Shown piece after piece: positions 37,011-49,980 of a stretch of 64,000 bases of DNA; position 1 is the stretch's first letter; the number at the start of each line of letters is the position of its first letter. The notes under the pieces were generated by a model. The model had not been told where the DNA came from. It worked only from the letters and a program-made list of their open reading frames with translations, and made no database searches. Made by a program: the position numbers and the translations under genes. The stretch comes from Callipepla californica brunnescens (taxonomy: Eukaryota > Chordata > Aves > Galliformes > Odontophoridae), in NCBI GenBank assembly GCA_023055505.1, contig JALIRH010000013.1:1488001-1552000 (forward strand), in the 5' to 3' direction.

Positions 37011-38132
37011 CAGCTCTGACTGAGGAGGGTCTGAAGGGCTTTCATCATGCAAGTCCTAGGTGGGGAAAAAAAAAAAGGAAGTAGGCTTCGGTTATCCTCC
37101 ACCTGTATGAGCTGCAGCTCGTCCCCGCAGAGCCCACGCGTCCCGGCGTGGTTTGGGTCACAGTGTGAGTCAGGTGAGGACTGTGGCTGGAGGCCAAGGG
37201 CTCATGGTGGCATCTCTGCCTGGCCACAGAGCTGCACCGCTTCCTGTGCTGGTCAGCACCCTGCCTCTGCACCATCCCGTGCCCAGGCTCCAGCAGAGAT
37301 GGGTGATTATCTGCTCTGGAAGCCAAGTTTGCTTCTCCTGAGCTGCAGGAGTGGCTGGGTGTCAGTGCCAGTTTGTTTAAGCACTTCCAAACAGGAGGTT
37401 TGACTCCCACTCTTGCGTTAAGAAGTGTCTGCAAGGAGCAGAAGTCTGATGGCTTGGCCGTAGCTGGGGCTTGGTGCAGGGGCTGCTGCAAGGAAGCAGC
37501 CAGCAGCACTGGGCTGCACAGCCTGAGCTCACGTGGGGAAGACCAAGACTGCTTCTCAAGGGCTTGGGCAGCTCTTGTCTGCAAAAAGTTTATTGCATTA
37601 ATCCATCAGTGCAATCTGTGGAGGAATGTGACTTGAACTGATGCTTACTTGCTCATATTAAAAAATAAAAATCAGAGCTGCCAAACCTATTTCAGTTCTG
37701 CTGTGCAAATAGTCACACGGCATTCTCACTGCTGTAATGAGCAGGTTCGTCACTTGATCACTTTTACTAAGATTTTGCTCTCACTGCTCTTGAAAGAGTT
37801 AACCTTTGTCGTTAGAGGGCCCTAAAACGTGCAGAAAGTGTGTGTGCTTTCAACTTACAGTGACTGAGCAAAATCTGTATAAAGCAAAGTCGTGTTCTGC
37901 TCCTCTTAATGCTGATTTCACAAACAACTCAAAACACCATTGCGATCACGCTACCAATTTATTTTTGAATGGTGGGTGGGAGAAACAATAAATCAGTCTC
38001 TTGGACTACGAGAAGCAGTACTTTGAATAAATTTTAGCAGGCTTATTGGGCTTCCACACTTCAGCTGTCTTGCATTAACAAGCTGCGATTAACATTTTAA
38101 GAGCCACTGCAAACATTCCTTGGATTTTATGC

Positions 38133-38160
38133 GTGTATATATGTAAGAATATATATATAC
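38133..38160. repeat. (AT)n-rich tract
   Basis: TATATATG and ATATATATAC runs separated by TAAGA. Short AT microsatellite in probable intron. Confidence 0.75.
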
Positions 38161-41100
38161 AATTAAAGATAATAGATATGTTTATGTAGAGAGAAACTCT
38201 ACCTCTGTTAAGCATTTCGGGTGTCATGGGATTAGTCTCTTTAAGCTGTTATTCTTTCAGTTTTAATACTTCTAATTTACTTTTCATTACTTGTACTTCT
38301 TGTGTTCCCTCAGTTTCCTATGGACTGTGCAGGCTAATTGGTTTCACTGATGCTTTAAGACTGGCCTCTAATAGCTTGCATTCTTTTGGCTTCTCATATC
38401 TAGATCAGTGCTTCAGTATGTTTGCTTTAAGCACTGCAGGGAATGATTTGTCTTTTCTGTACCCCATTAAAGCACACTGAAGCTCTTGACTGGACATGTG
38501 TGTTGTAACGATTGAATTTAGGGATCCATTTGAGTCAAAATGCCTATTCAAAAAAGGGCATACAGTTCTTTTTTGAACCACATAAATGTTCAATGAAATC
38601 CTTTTTTATTTTTATTTTTCATATGCATAGTGTGACAATACAACAGAATTTATAGCACTGGAAGTCAGTTAGAAGGTATCTGTACTGACACAACCATTTT
38701 CTGACATGCCTTCATCTCTTTCCTTATACCAGGAGCCTGTGATTGACTGTGTTATTTTTTTCTGTTTAACGAGGTCCTTTAAGATGAGACCTCGCAAGTC
38801 AGTGTTCAGGAAAGTCTTTGCTAAGAGCCTGTCCTTTCTAAAGTCATTTATCTTACTCTTCAACAGTTTGTGCATACTTGAGTTACATAGATTTGGATCA
38901 AGAGTCAACACGAAATACAGAGTATGTGTTAGAGATCTTGTCAACCCTACACATAACTTGAAAGCAGTGCGTGGGACCATAACCAAAAGCAAAAACCACT
39001 CCAGGTTTCATATTATCCAGACAGGGAATGCCCAAGAAAACATATTTTTGAAGCCCACGTTGCCTATTAAGCCATGCTGATGCATAGCTCAGGGCCCAAG
39101 GAAAAGTTCAGCAACTGCTCTGCCCCACGGTGTGGGGAGAGGGAGAAACGTGTGCGTGGAGCCTTTCTGCTGCAAGGGTTTGTCAGCCAAGTATTGATTG
39201 CGCAGGTCAGCAGTGAGGGGTCACAGCTCTGCTGTGTCGGCAGATAGAGACGGAGGAATGGCATGCTGGGGTCACATTGGGGAGGAATTCAGTCACGCCG
39301 AAGAAAACATTTTTAAAGCTTTATTTACTCAAACGGGGCTGTGAGGTATTGAGCTTTCACATTTACAAGCCTTCCGTGGAAGACTAGGAAACCTTATTCC
39401 TAGCTTTCACTGGGATTTTTCCCCTTTGTTTTTAACAATGTTTTTAGAGTTGAACAATTTTTAGCTTGTCACTGCGATGCCTTATGCCTGCTTTTGTTCC
39501 TTGCAAAGCATTACAAAGCTATTGCTTTCTGCAAAGAAAAGCTGATCATTTCTGAATTACTAGATTTTGAAGAGATTGTGCTCTAATTCGTTCACCTTTT
39601 TTATTTGTTTGTTTTCTTTTTGTTTTGCTCCAAGTGCCTGTGGAGAGCTGAGCACTGACTTACAGTTTATTTCTATCGTGTTCTTCCTTTACCCTATTTT
39701 ATGGTACTGATTGCATGGGAGAGTGGAGATTTGGCAAATCTGAAAGGGCAGAGTTTAAACCCTGCAGAAATCAGGAGGAATCGGGTCTGAACGAGGTAAT
39801 TGCACTGATTATCAGCTGGTGTGTGCTGTGGTTTAGGCACACTGTGTAAAAACACTCCATTTCATTTACACCGTTAGGAACTGATTAAAGCTAGTGAGCC
39901 ATTCTTACACTTCAGAATGTTCTCACATGTACAGTTTAAGCTCACATTTTTAACTAACCCAATGCAGATTTTTTTTTGTGTATATAAGGCATTAAGTCGC
40001 TGGCTAACTGGTGTCCTGAGCTGGTGCTGAAGCACCTTCCAGTTAGCAGAGTGTTTTCTCTAATGCAGAGTCTTATTCCAGGCTTCCTCTGTCACCAAAT
40101 TCTGGTTCAAGCAGGGAAGTGTTGCCCCATTTCTTCAGTGCAGGGAGCCCACCCTGAGACACAAACAGCAAGTGGAAGGGCATCTCTGCAGTCCCATGAG
40201 GATGAGGATGGCCAAAAACGTGCTTGTTTGCTTCCTCAGGTTTGGCATAAAGGCAATGCAAGAATAAGATTTGCATTTGTAGAAGACATGGGAAAAGATT
40301 TGTATGCTGAAGACAGGGTTGCTTTGACTGATGATTTTAATATTGCCACTTTTTCCGAGCTTCTAAACTCCAGAATTACATTATTTTTTTTAAATAAAAG
40401 AAGTTTGTGTCTCTTTCTCCAGTGACTCCAAGCCCCTGAGTTTATGATTAGGGTAGAATTTTTAATATTTTAATATTAAAACCAATAAATCGTGCCTGTT
40501 AGATCTTCCAGGACTGTTCAGGTAGTCTGTTCCCTGAACCCCCATCCTTCATGCAAGGCTCTTTGCAAACACCAACCCAGCTCTGTGCAGACTCTGAAGG
40601 CTGCTCTAGAGAAGATGTAGAGCTCATCCAAGCACTGTTCTGTCCGTGCTCCCCTTGTAAACGAGTGGAGGAGGATGATGCTCTTCCCCCCAGCTGTGCC
40701 TGCAGAGCAGGGTGCAGCCACCAGAGGTGGTGTGCAGTGGGGGGACGGGGCAGGGGGCTGCTTCCAGCTGTAAGGCCACTGCAGTACAGTCTGTGTTTTG
40801 GGTGAAACTTTCATCATATGAGGAAGAAGGTTGGAGGGTATGGCTGGTGTGATGCCAAGTGATGGGGTTATCGATGTGGGCATCGATATTGCTCTGATTT
40901 CTTATGCGCCTTCTGAGCACTGGAGGAGTAGGGTAAAGGTGTACATTCTGTGAGATCAGTAGCAACAGCAGGAAAAAAAGACTGAAGTGACTTAACTCAG
41001 TTTACTATTATTATTTTTAAAGGAGTCTGGAGGCCACCAGGGATAGGTTGCTGCTTGCCTGTAGCTGCAGATACACATCATGAGTCTGAGTGCTTGTAGC

Positions 41101-41900
41101 TGCCATTAGAAGGTATGGAGCACGCAGCCTCAGTCGGGACACAGCCAGAACATCAGCCTGGAGAACTCAGGGCTGCATTTCTTTACTTTTTTCTTACTGC
41201 ATGATCCCAGAATGTGAAGCGAAGCCTGGGGAGCAAAGTTCTGCAAGTCAGAGCGTGGTACTTGCCAGCGCCGTGCCCAGAGCACCATGACCATGTTTCC
41301 TGGTGTGTGCACTCCGCTGGTGGAGAATCGGCGCTTTGTCTGCACAACTCCTTTCTCCTTTTCGTTCCTTTCTGAAGTTTTCAATTGCAGCCCAGGCAGG
41401 CAGGGGCCAGGGGGCAGGCTGGAAGGATGGAGCTGCTCGTGAAAAGAAAGCTGCTGAATGGGCAGATTGTGTTGTTGTTTTTATTGGGTGGGTTTTGTGT
41501 TCCCGACCCTGTTCAGCAAGGGAAGGTACAGTAGGAATGCTGTTGGGGATGCAGGGTTTCTGGGTGAGCCAGCAGCTCTCTGCTCCTGGTGCTCGCAACC
41601 TGTGGGCACATGCCATCCCCCTCCTCTGAGCCCTGGAGAAATCTGCTCCTGTTTCTGGTTGGTAACCACCGTGCTTGGCCATGGCTGCAAACACGAGCCA
41701 TCGCTAGCTCTGCTCCCTGCTAAGGCCTGCTTGTTGTGCTCTGCATGTCCAGCCCCTGTGCTGCCAAGCTGCGGGTCGGGGGGAGCAGGAAGGTGAGGTT
41801 CTGTTGGTCTGGGACCCTTGAAATTAGAATTCTTTATCTGTTGTGGCTGCTTTTTTTCTGACTCTGAGCTGTGGCAGTGACTCTGAATTGCTCACCAAAA

Positions 41901-41934
41901 GGGGCGGGGGAGGGGGGGGGGGGGGAGGGAGGAG
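41901..41934. repeat. G-rich tract with G14 run
   Basis: GGGGCGGGGGA followed by fourteen G, then AGGGAGG. Potential G-quadruplex on the + strand within the probable intron. A transcript from the + strand would carry the G-rich form. Confidence 0.8.
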
Positions 41935-44900
41935 AACAGGGCTGCAGTTCTGTGTGTGCTGAAATAATAATTAAAACAGAAGGGAGGGCCGTAGCACTGC
42001 TGCAAGTTTTCTGGCTTTTCATCTGAGCGTGAAGTGCTGCAGCATCCCCCCACCTCCAAGGTAGGAAAAGCAGTTAGCAGGAGCCTCAGCAAACACAATG
42101 GCTCTATCTCGCTCTATTATGCCACAAAGGAGTGGCTTGCTTAATCTCCGAAATTAATAGAGCAGAGAGGAAACGGCTCTTAAAGAGATGTGTGTCTGCT
42201 TCCTTCCTGTTCATAGAACCAGGAGCCTGGGGCTGTGAGGTAATGTCATTTCACATAACTAGAGGGCTCTTCTTATAAAGGACAATTACAGTAAGTGTAG
42301 TGAATGTGGAATTTTTGACTTTTCAGTGTATTTTTCCTGCCTCAGTGGTGGGGATTTTTGCTTCAGATCTCACATATTATTTTGGTGAGGGGTGGTACTG
42401 TGACAGAGTTTGTCCCACGTTAAATTTTCAGGAGATTCCGCGTGTTTTTTTCCTGCTTCTTGGTGTATTGGTGGCATCAGAGAGAAGCCAGCCTGCTGCT
42501 CTGTTCCCTGCCACACTTAGTGCAGTACTCAAAATTCATCTTGAGCCGTTGTCCTAGGAGAACGTCAGTTCAGCCAGAATTAACGGAGTGTAGTCTAGTA
42601 GAACAGCTCCTTTTTCACACTGAGTTGGCCCTTTATAGCAGTGTGTTACTCTTGGTGTGAAGCCAAATTGACTGATAAGCAGCACACTAGACTTTCCTGC
42701 ACATGGTTAAGGCTGCTCACATCCATCCTAACATTTTCAGCTTTAGGAAGAAGACCTAGCACATAGAACAGTCGACCCCACCTCACCACGGTTGCTCCAA
42801 AGAGAGGGAGAAAAGAGAAAAGTGTGGCTTGCAAAGACGCCTTCTGGAATTTTTAATTGCTTTAGAGGGAAGGATATAAAGATGCAAAACATACAGCAGG
42901 GAGCAGGGTTCCTGGGTACTGCTGCTTCTATCCCATCTGACTTGGGTGCAGGGGGATGATGCTCAGTGCCCTTCAGGAGTCGTAGTTAGACAGGTGAAGC
43001 TTAGCTCTGCTTTCGTTCCTTAATTCCCTTAATCACTTTTGTGTGCAGTATTACACAGCAGCAATACCTAACGCTGCATTTTAAACTACTGTCTGGAGTG
43101 GCATAACATAGTACAGCCATGTTGTGTACCCTCTTAAGAAGAAAGGATGCAAGAAATGTTTGCTTGAGTCGCAATCAGAGGGAGTCAGCAATACAATGAC
43201 TATCTGTAACATGCAAGCCAGTTTGTTCCCTGTTAGCAGCATGATGTACTTCGCGTATGAACAATAGTGAGTTGCTTTGCAGAAAATGTGTTTTTGATAT
43301 AAAGATTATCAGTGCTGCCACCTTTCTTTCCTTGTTTATTATTGGGCTCACCGCAGCAAATTTGCAGAGCTCCAAATGCTTTTTCAGCTTTCATCCAGCT
43401 GCATGATTTGTAATGAGTGTTGCAAGCTGTGGAAAGGAAGAAGTTTAAATCTGGGGCAGTTGTGCATCTATCCACAGTTAACAAGGTATCTAATTTCTCT
43501 GCAGATTCAGTACAGCTTTACCACAGTCTTGGCTGTAGCTTCAATTATGCAGTAGTATTTTTGATTTATTTCTGTACCTTTGCTGTTATCTGCATGTGTT
43601 AAGCTGCAGCGAGTTCAGATTTTCTTAATCTGGAAGGTGAGATAAAGAACTGGCTCTGTATTGATGCTGCTCAGCACCTGCCAGGACAGCACAGCAGTGT
43701 TTGCCCCTGCAGCAGCAATGGGGGTCCTAACTGGGCAGCAGGAATTCAGAGGGGGCAGTACCAGTTCCCAACACTCTAGATGCATTTCCAGAAGCCATGA
43801 GCAGCCCTGTCCATCTGTCAGCAGGGGAGCTCAGCACTGCATGTTTGTAATTCATCCCCAGCCTGTTCCTGGCAGGACTGCTCAGTGCCATGCGATGCTC
43901 TGCAGCCCTGGGCTCCTGCACACTACCCAGACAGCACCCGCAGCAGCTCCTGCTTTCCAGCACAGCTAGAAAACCCCCCAAACCATCACATTCACATCCT
44001 ACACCAGATTGTCCCGTGAAGTGTCGATAAAGCTTAACTCGAGAATTACTGCAAGCTTTTTCAGCAGGAGACATCCATTTTTTTCTGGTTTTGGGCAGAT
44101 ATGTAGCACCGTGGAGTTGTGACCCTGTCTGTCTTGCAAGGAGTTACTGTGATTCATACAGCACTGAATAAAAGTGGATGGCAGCACAGCACTAGGTGGG
44201 ATTGCTACAGTTTAAAATAGAAAATGGCATAATGAAGTTCTCAGGCTAAATGCCAATGTAAAATTAGCGTTTAACCTCCCCCTTAGTATTTGCCTGTTAA
44301 TTGGGTGTCACCATCTAGATCGGCATCGTTTATAGGGGCTGTTGCTGCAATTACAGTGTGATATAAATGTATTGTGTAAAATTATAATATCCATCAATGT
44401 TTTCTCCTAGTGGGGGCTTAGATCTTCCAGCCCACAGCTGGAAATGGTATTATTTTACTTGTTCTATTATAGACATCCAGACGCATACACAGCCCTCAGA
44501 CTTGAAAGAATGTGTCTGCAAAGTGAAATAATAAGCATATGCTAGACACAGGATTATAAGTCTATTTAAATGACAAGAAAAATTTGGGAGGATAGGTGAG
44601 AATGGAAGGAATTGGAAGGCTTGTGCTGATATCCTCCTCTGCCTTCAGTTAGGACTTCTGGGCTTACCCTTCTTGGGGCCTGGTCCGAGAATCCTGGAGC
44701 AGCTTGGATAGTGAGGATTTTCTTCATGTCCTTTCTTTGGATTTCTTTTGATTAAGCTTCACTGTGGTGCGTTCCATGAATTCTTCCGTCAAGTTTCACT
44801 GACTTGTCAGAAGTTTCCCCTTCTGGCTGTTCTCCCAAAACAGACCTGACCCCAAACAGCTCTTTTGAAATCCCATGTGGGTCTGAGCTCCAGCGTGTGC

Positions 44901-47900
44901 AGGTCAGCCTGGTCCTTGCACACCATTTCCCATTCTCTGCTGCACATGTGTGTCTTTGAGGGCTGTGGCATCATGGGGGCCAGTCTGTCTGTGTGTGAGA
45001 GCTCAGCCCTGCCCCTAATGCAGCCCCACCTTGCTGTCTGCTCATGGGCAGTGCACAGCTCTGGGGTGGCTGCAGCTCACTGTGGGCTGTGGGCTCCTGT
45101 CCTGTGCATGGCAGCACCAGAAGGCAGGCAGCGTGCATTTTTATAGCTCCCTCATTGTGTATTTGTCTGATCTCATCAATATTTTGCATGTTTTAAATTT
45201 TGCTGACTGCAGTAGTTGTGGGCTATCAAGTCGATCATTAGATTGCCTGATGTTAAGGACCTCTGTTATAAATCAGAGCAGCCCATCTCTGCAGCCCAGT
45301 GCTTCAGCAGCAAAGCAGCTGTCCTATATACAGAAGGCAGAAGATTTGAGGAAGCATTACATGCAGATGTAGTGTTAGGGATTCTTAGATGACACACAGT
45401 GGTGTCTGCTGGGGCTGGGGCTGATCCTTCATCACAGGAGGCAGCATTGTGTTGCCTGTCAGGTGAGCGTGGCTCTTCCAGCGCCGAGTAAGGATTGCCG
45501 CAGACTTCACCTTCAGTTTCTTTCACCTGTCTCATGAGGCTTTTTGTTTCATCTAAAGCTTTGAGCTAATGGCAAACACATTAAATGCAAATGGCACCTT
45601 TAAGGCCCTCTGAATCTCCCAGCACAGCTTGCACTGCAGATGATGCTAGGTTTGTCTCAACGCTTCAAGCTTTGGAATTACAAATGTTTGTGTTAGATGC
45701 AGGGCCTCTTGTTTCTAGTGCAGTTACTTCTGTTGCATGTGGGTTCTGAAACAGGTCAGAGACCACGAATGCAGAGGCAACATGCTCTGTCTTTATACAG
45801 GTATGAAGAAGGTGAGAATAAGCAGTAGTATCACTACAAAAAATACAGCAATCACTTTGTTCTCAGAAGAGCTAAGTGAATAGGAAGGCAGAGAAACACC
45901 TGCTGAAACCAGCAGAAAAGTTTACAGATGTTTCTGCAGACTAAGCTCAAGTATGAAACAGAACAGAGGTCATTCTGGATAGAGAATAGTGCAAAGACAG
46001 CAGCAAAAATAGATTTCAGAGAGGGAGAAGCCAAGTCCTGCTTTTATTTTTAAAATATCACTGATGAGCACTGAGATACCCAAAGAGAAATGTGTTTGAC
46101 ACAAGGGGCTGTGCAGAGCCTTGGCATGAGGTCTGCAATTGGTATCATAAGGAAGCAAAATGCGTGGAGCAGCAAGCGTGCACAGTGAAAGGCAGTTTTG
46201 CTTCTTTACAGCCACATCAGGAATCAAAGGAAAGTTGCATGCAGATGTTTTGGAGAGGGAGGCAAAAAAGCATGAGAGCTTGCGTTATTTATCTTACTGT
46301 AAATAGCTTTTTGTTAAGCATGGAAAGACAGCAGCTCTTCCTGGGATTGTTTGCAGTTCTCATGTGACTGTTTGATGGTTCAGCTCGTTAATGGACCAGG
46401 CTTCTATTAAAAGTATTTTGTTGTTTGGCCGAAGAAACCAGGAGCATGTTACTGCTGCTGAGGGCTGTCACTTTCTCATGTGGAGGAAAACGTAACCACG
46501 TTTTTAATAGGCAACAAAAATTCTTTCTTATTCTTGGATAACCCCTACTGATGATCACACACCACAAGCAAGCAGAAAGAGAAGTTAGCTCTTTCCCTCC
46601 CTCCAGCTCAATCCAAGAGCTTGAGGAGAATTTAGAAGCACAAGTTGAAAGGTTTTGCTTTCAAAAATTAAGCTCTTGCCCTACAGTTCAGTTTCGTGTC
46701 CCATGTTAGAAATGCCATATCATAAATGAGCGCAGTGTATTTTCAGGGAGTTGCTCATATTGACACTTGTGACTTAGTGTCTGTCTTATGAGAGAATAGA
46801 TTTGTCTTGCAGAAACAAGGAAACACTGTATAGAGGGATGTGCAGCGTGCTGCTCGGAAAAGAAACTTCTGTAAATGCCAAGTGTGCCCCGACATAGCCC
46901 TGTTTCTCCCATGTGTTGTCTTGGTGCCTAGTTAAGCTGTAGTACAGCACTTTGAAGTGGGTTCAGTGTTGTGGACTCAGTGTTGTGACCAAAGCTAGCA
47001 CAGCCTGGATTCTGCCAAAAGCAGCAGCAGCGTGGCATGGCGAAGGTGCTGAATGATTGTTTATGGCCTATAAATTCACTACCAGTATAATAAGGGGTGT
47101 TTTCTTGGCAGTACGTAGAAAGCACAAAAAGGTAAGGCAATTACTGTAAAAAGGAAGGAGTTGTCCAGGGAGAGAGATTGTTTTCATTGGAGGTCTGATA
47201 AATTGTGTGTTTTTCCTTTAAAGCTATTTGGCATTTATCTTCCCTTGTTCTTATGTAATTAATGGGAAAGCAAAACAGGAAAACTGTACTTCAATTTAAG
47301 ATGTTTAAAAGGAAAACAGTTTTATCAGAGAAATGCATGTTGTATTGGACTTTACCTCCTTACTCATTACACTGTCTTCTGCACCTGGATGAAGTAAACA
47401 TAAAATGTTTGAAAAGTGCTACTTTCCATCCGCTGTCCCAATGACTGTGTAAAGAAGCAAGATGAAGGACTTTGCTCTTTCTTCTGCCTTGGATTTTTTA
47501 GTGGAAGCAAAACTAAGATGACTGTGACAGAGTAATAGAACAGCTGAAACCTGGCTGGCGGGGTTAGTCATAGTACGCCTTTTCTGTGCATCATCACCTC
47601 TCACATCTGCACAGAGCTCCAGGAATATCAGTTCTTAGCACGAGTACCAGGAAGAATACTGGATAGCTTGAGGTTTTTGATTTTCTGTGGATCAGCAGTT
47701 GAAAATGTGCATTTTCTTTCAGATGCAAGTACAGATAAGTATGAAACAGGGTGCCAGCCTCCTTCATAAGGAAAAAGAAATAAATTAGGCAATATATTTG
47801 GCTTTTTATTTGTACTTGGCCCCATATCAGACTCCAGTGTTTGTGTAAGAAAGGTTGTACAAGTGCAAGGTCAGGAGTCGGTGTGCTGCTCTGATGCGGC

Positions 47901-49951
47901 ATGGAGCGAAGGGGAAGAGCTGCTGTGAGATGTAAAGTTGACATTTCCTGCCCATTTCCTACATCACGCCGGGCAGACCTAGTGACTCGGTTGAGGGAAC
48001 CACGTATGATTTTTCTGCAGTCCCCACAGGCAACCTCAGCAGGAAGTTGGCTCATTTTGAAGAAGTGCAGCCTTCTCCCCAAAGCAGCCACGTGGACTGG
48101 ACAGGGTGTGCAGGGCTGTGCTGTGAGCTGAAGCATGGCAGCGGCGGTGCACACCAGGAGTGGCTGCTGAAAAGCTGGGTCAGGCTTCCCGTGTTGCAAC
48201 TGAGAAGGGAAGTTGGCTCTCCATTAGGAACTTGGGAATGGGAGACTTACAAAATGCATAACAGTGCTTAATGATGCATGTTGGAAATATTGTTGAGGGC
48301 TCAAACTAGGCTGGCAGGAGCTTTGCATAGTGATTGACATGGAGGTGCAGGGTTACGACCATGGCAGGCACTTGCAAGTAATCAAGTTTAGTCCATTTGA
48401 AGAGGCTTCCCTGATCTGCATTCCCTTCTACAAAGCAGTACCTGACAAGCTCTGTGTCACCACAAAATGGAATGGTTACCTGCAACTAGTGGCTGACCTC
48501 CTTGAATCTCCATTGCCTTTGCAGTCAGGCAGTGCCTCTCACCTGGAGCTCAGTAGCTTCCGTCTGGAAGCTGTCATCTCTTAGTGTCACCTCCTCATGC
48601 CTAATCCATCCACATTCACCATCATGACCGTGCTGAGGAGACCTCCTCCTGGTGCAGCCCAGCCAGAGGTGGCTGGAAAGCCCCCATGCCTACTGCATGT
48701 GGTGTCCCATGGAGGTCCAGCTGTTCCACCTATGGGGAAGCATCTGCTCAGTGCTCGGCCACACCAAGGAGTCCAAGAGGTAGCTCAGTGCAGCCTTGGC
48801 TTTGGGATGATCTTGGGCAGCGATCTGGACATGAAGGGACCCTGGCCTCTTGAGTGGGGTGAGGCTCCTGCAATTCCCGTAAGGCTTTTCAACTTGAAGC
48901 TGGACACAGCACTGTGGCTTTAGTGACAGATCAGAGCACTTCCAGTAAATCCAAGCATTACTTCTCAGTTTGCAAGCCCCTTGAACCTCTCCAGCAGTGC
49001 TCAGCACAACTATCCGACATGACAGTTGTTTCCTGATCGTTGCAGCAGTTATATCCCCACCAGTCTGTGTAACTGTAACTGAAAGAGGAAGTTTCTCCCA
49101 TTCTTTCAGCAAGAACGAATTGTTACTGGTGCTCTTGCTCAGTTATTTGGGCAGATTTTACTGTTCCTTTGGGTTTGCAGAGCTTGCTGGGAATGCCCAG
49201 GTGCAGCTTGCCAGGGCTGTGGCTTGCAACTGGCTGCTTCCCGTGTAGGTCAGGTTCTGCCTGCCCCTTCCCAAGGAGTTCCTGGGGGCATCTCCATGCA
49301 CACTTCTGTGAGTGGCTCAAGCCATTCTGGGAGAAGTAGCTGTATTCTTGACAAATTGGTGGATTTGGTGACAGCTGGGATAAAAGAATGTGGAAAAACA
49401 GTACTTGCACTTTACCTTCATCCCTTTCCAGCATTAGGGGAAAAGTATATTATTGGGCTTGAAAACTTTTAGGGGAAGTAGTGTAATTCTTGTGGGCAAA
49501 CTGAAATGTCATAACTAAAAGACAACAGTTTTTTCAGCCTAAACTAGGTATATGCAGTTCAGATGTTCTGACCTTTCAAGAATGTGTTTGCTCATCTCTA
49601 GGCATCACGTCTCTATTAGAAAATGGAAGAGTATCTTGCTGTTGATATTCAGAAGTATACAGTGAGGTTTCCTGAAAATCTTGCTCTTTTACTGTTCTGT
49701 GTTGAGGAACCAGCACCTTGAGGTCTGTAACCTGGGATGTCAGCCTTGCATCCTGGGGATTAGGGGAAGCCTCCACTCATTCAAAGACTAAACCCTGTAA
49801 AAAAGAGCTCAGAAAAACCAAAGTACTTGCATTTCTTAGCCTTTCTCTTTGGCTTGGTGGTGGTATTATGTAATGCAAACACTTCAAACAAATAGCTGTG
49901 ATATTCCTGATAGAACAAGTGCTGTGCTTAAAAGGAAAAAATAATTGGAGA

Positions 49952-49980
49952 GAAAAAAAAAAAAAAGAAGAAGAAAAAAA
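49952..49980. repeat. A-rich (GAA)-like tract
   Basis: A run of A followed by GAAGAAG and more A. Low-complexity purine tract with no adjoining element. Confidence 0.7.

Noticed and set aside
37806..37991. Frame containing LYKAKS, checked as a possible MAMLD1 N-terminal exon
   Set aside because: I recall LYKSS in human MAMLD1, but the surrounding residues do not fit and no donor follows in phase.
47594..48199. 201-codon - strand frame
   Set aside because: Contains no recognisable motif, and the sequence character changes along its length. No splice or promoter context.
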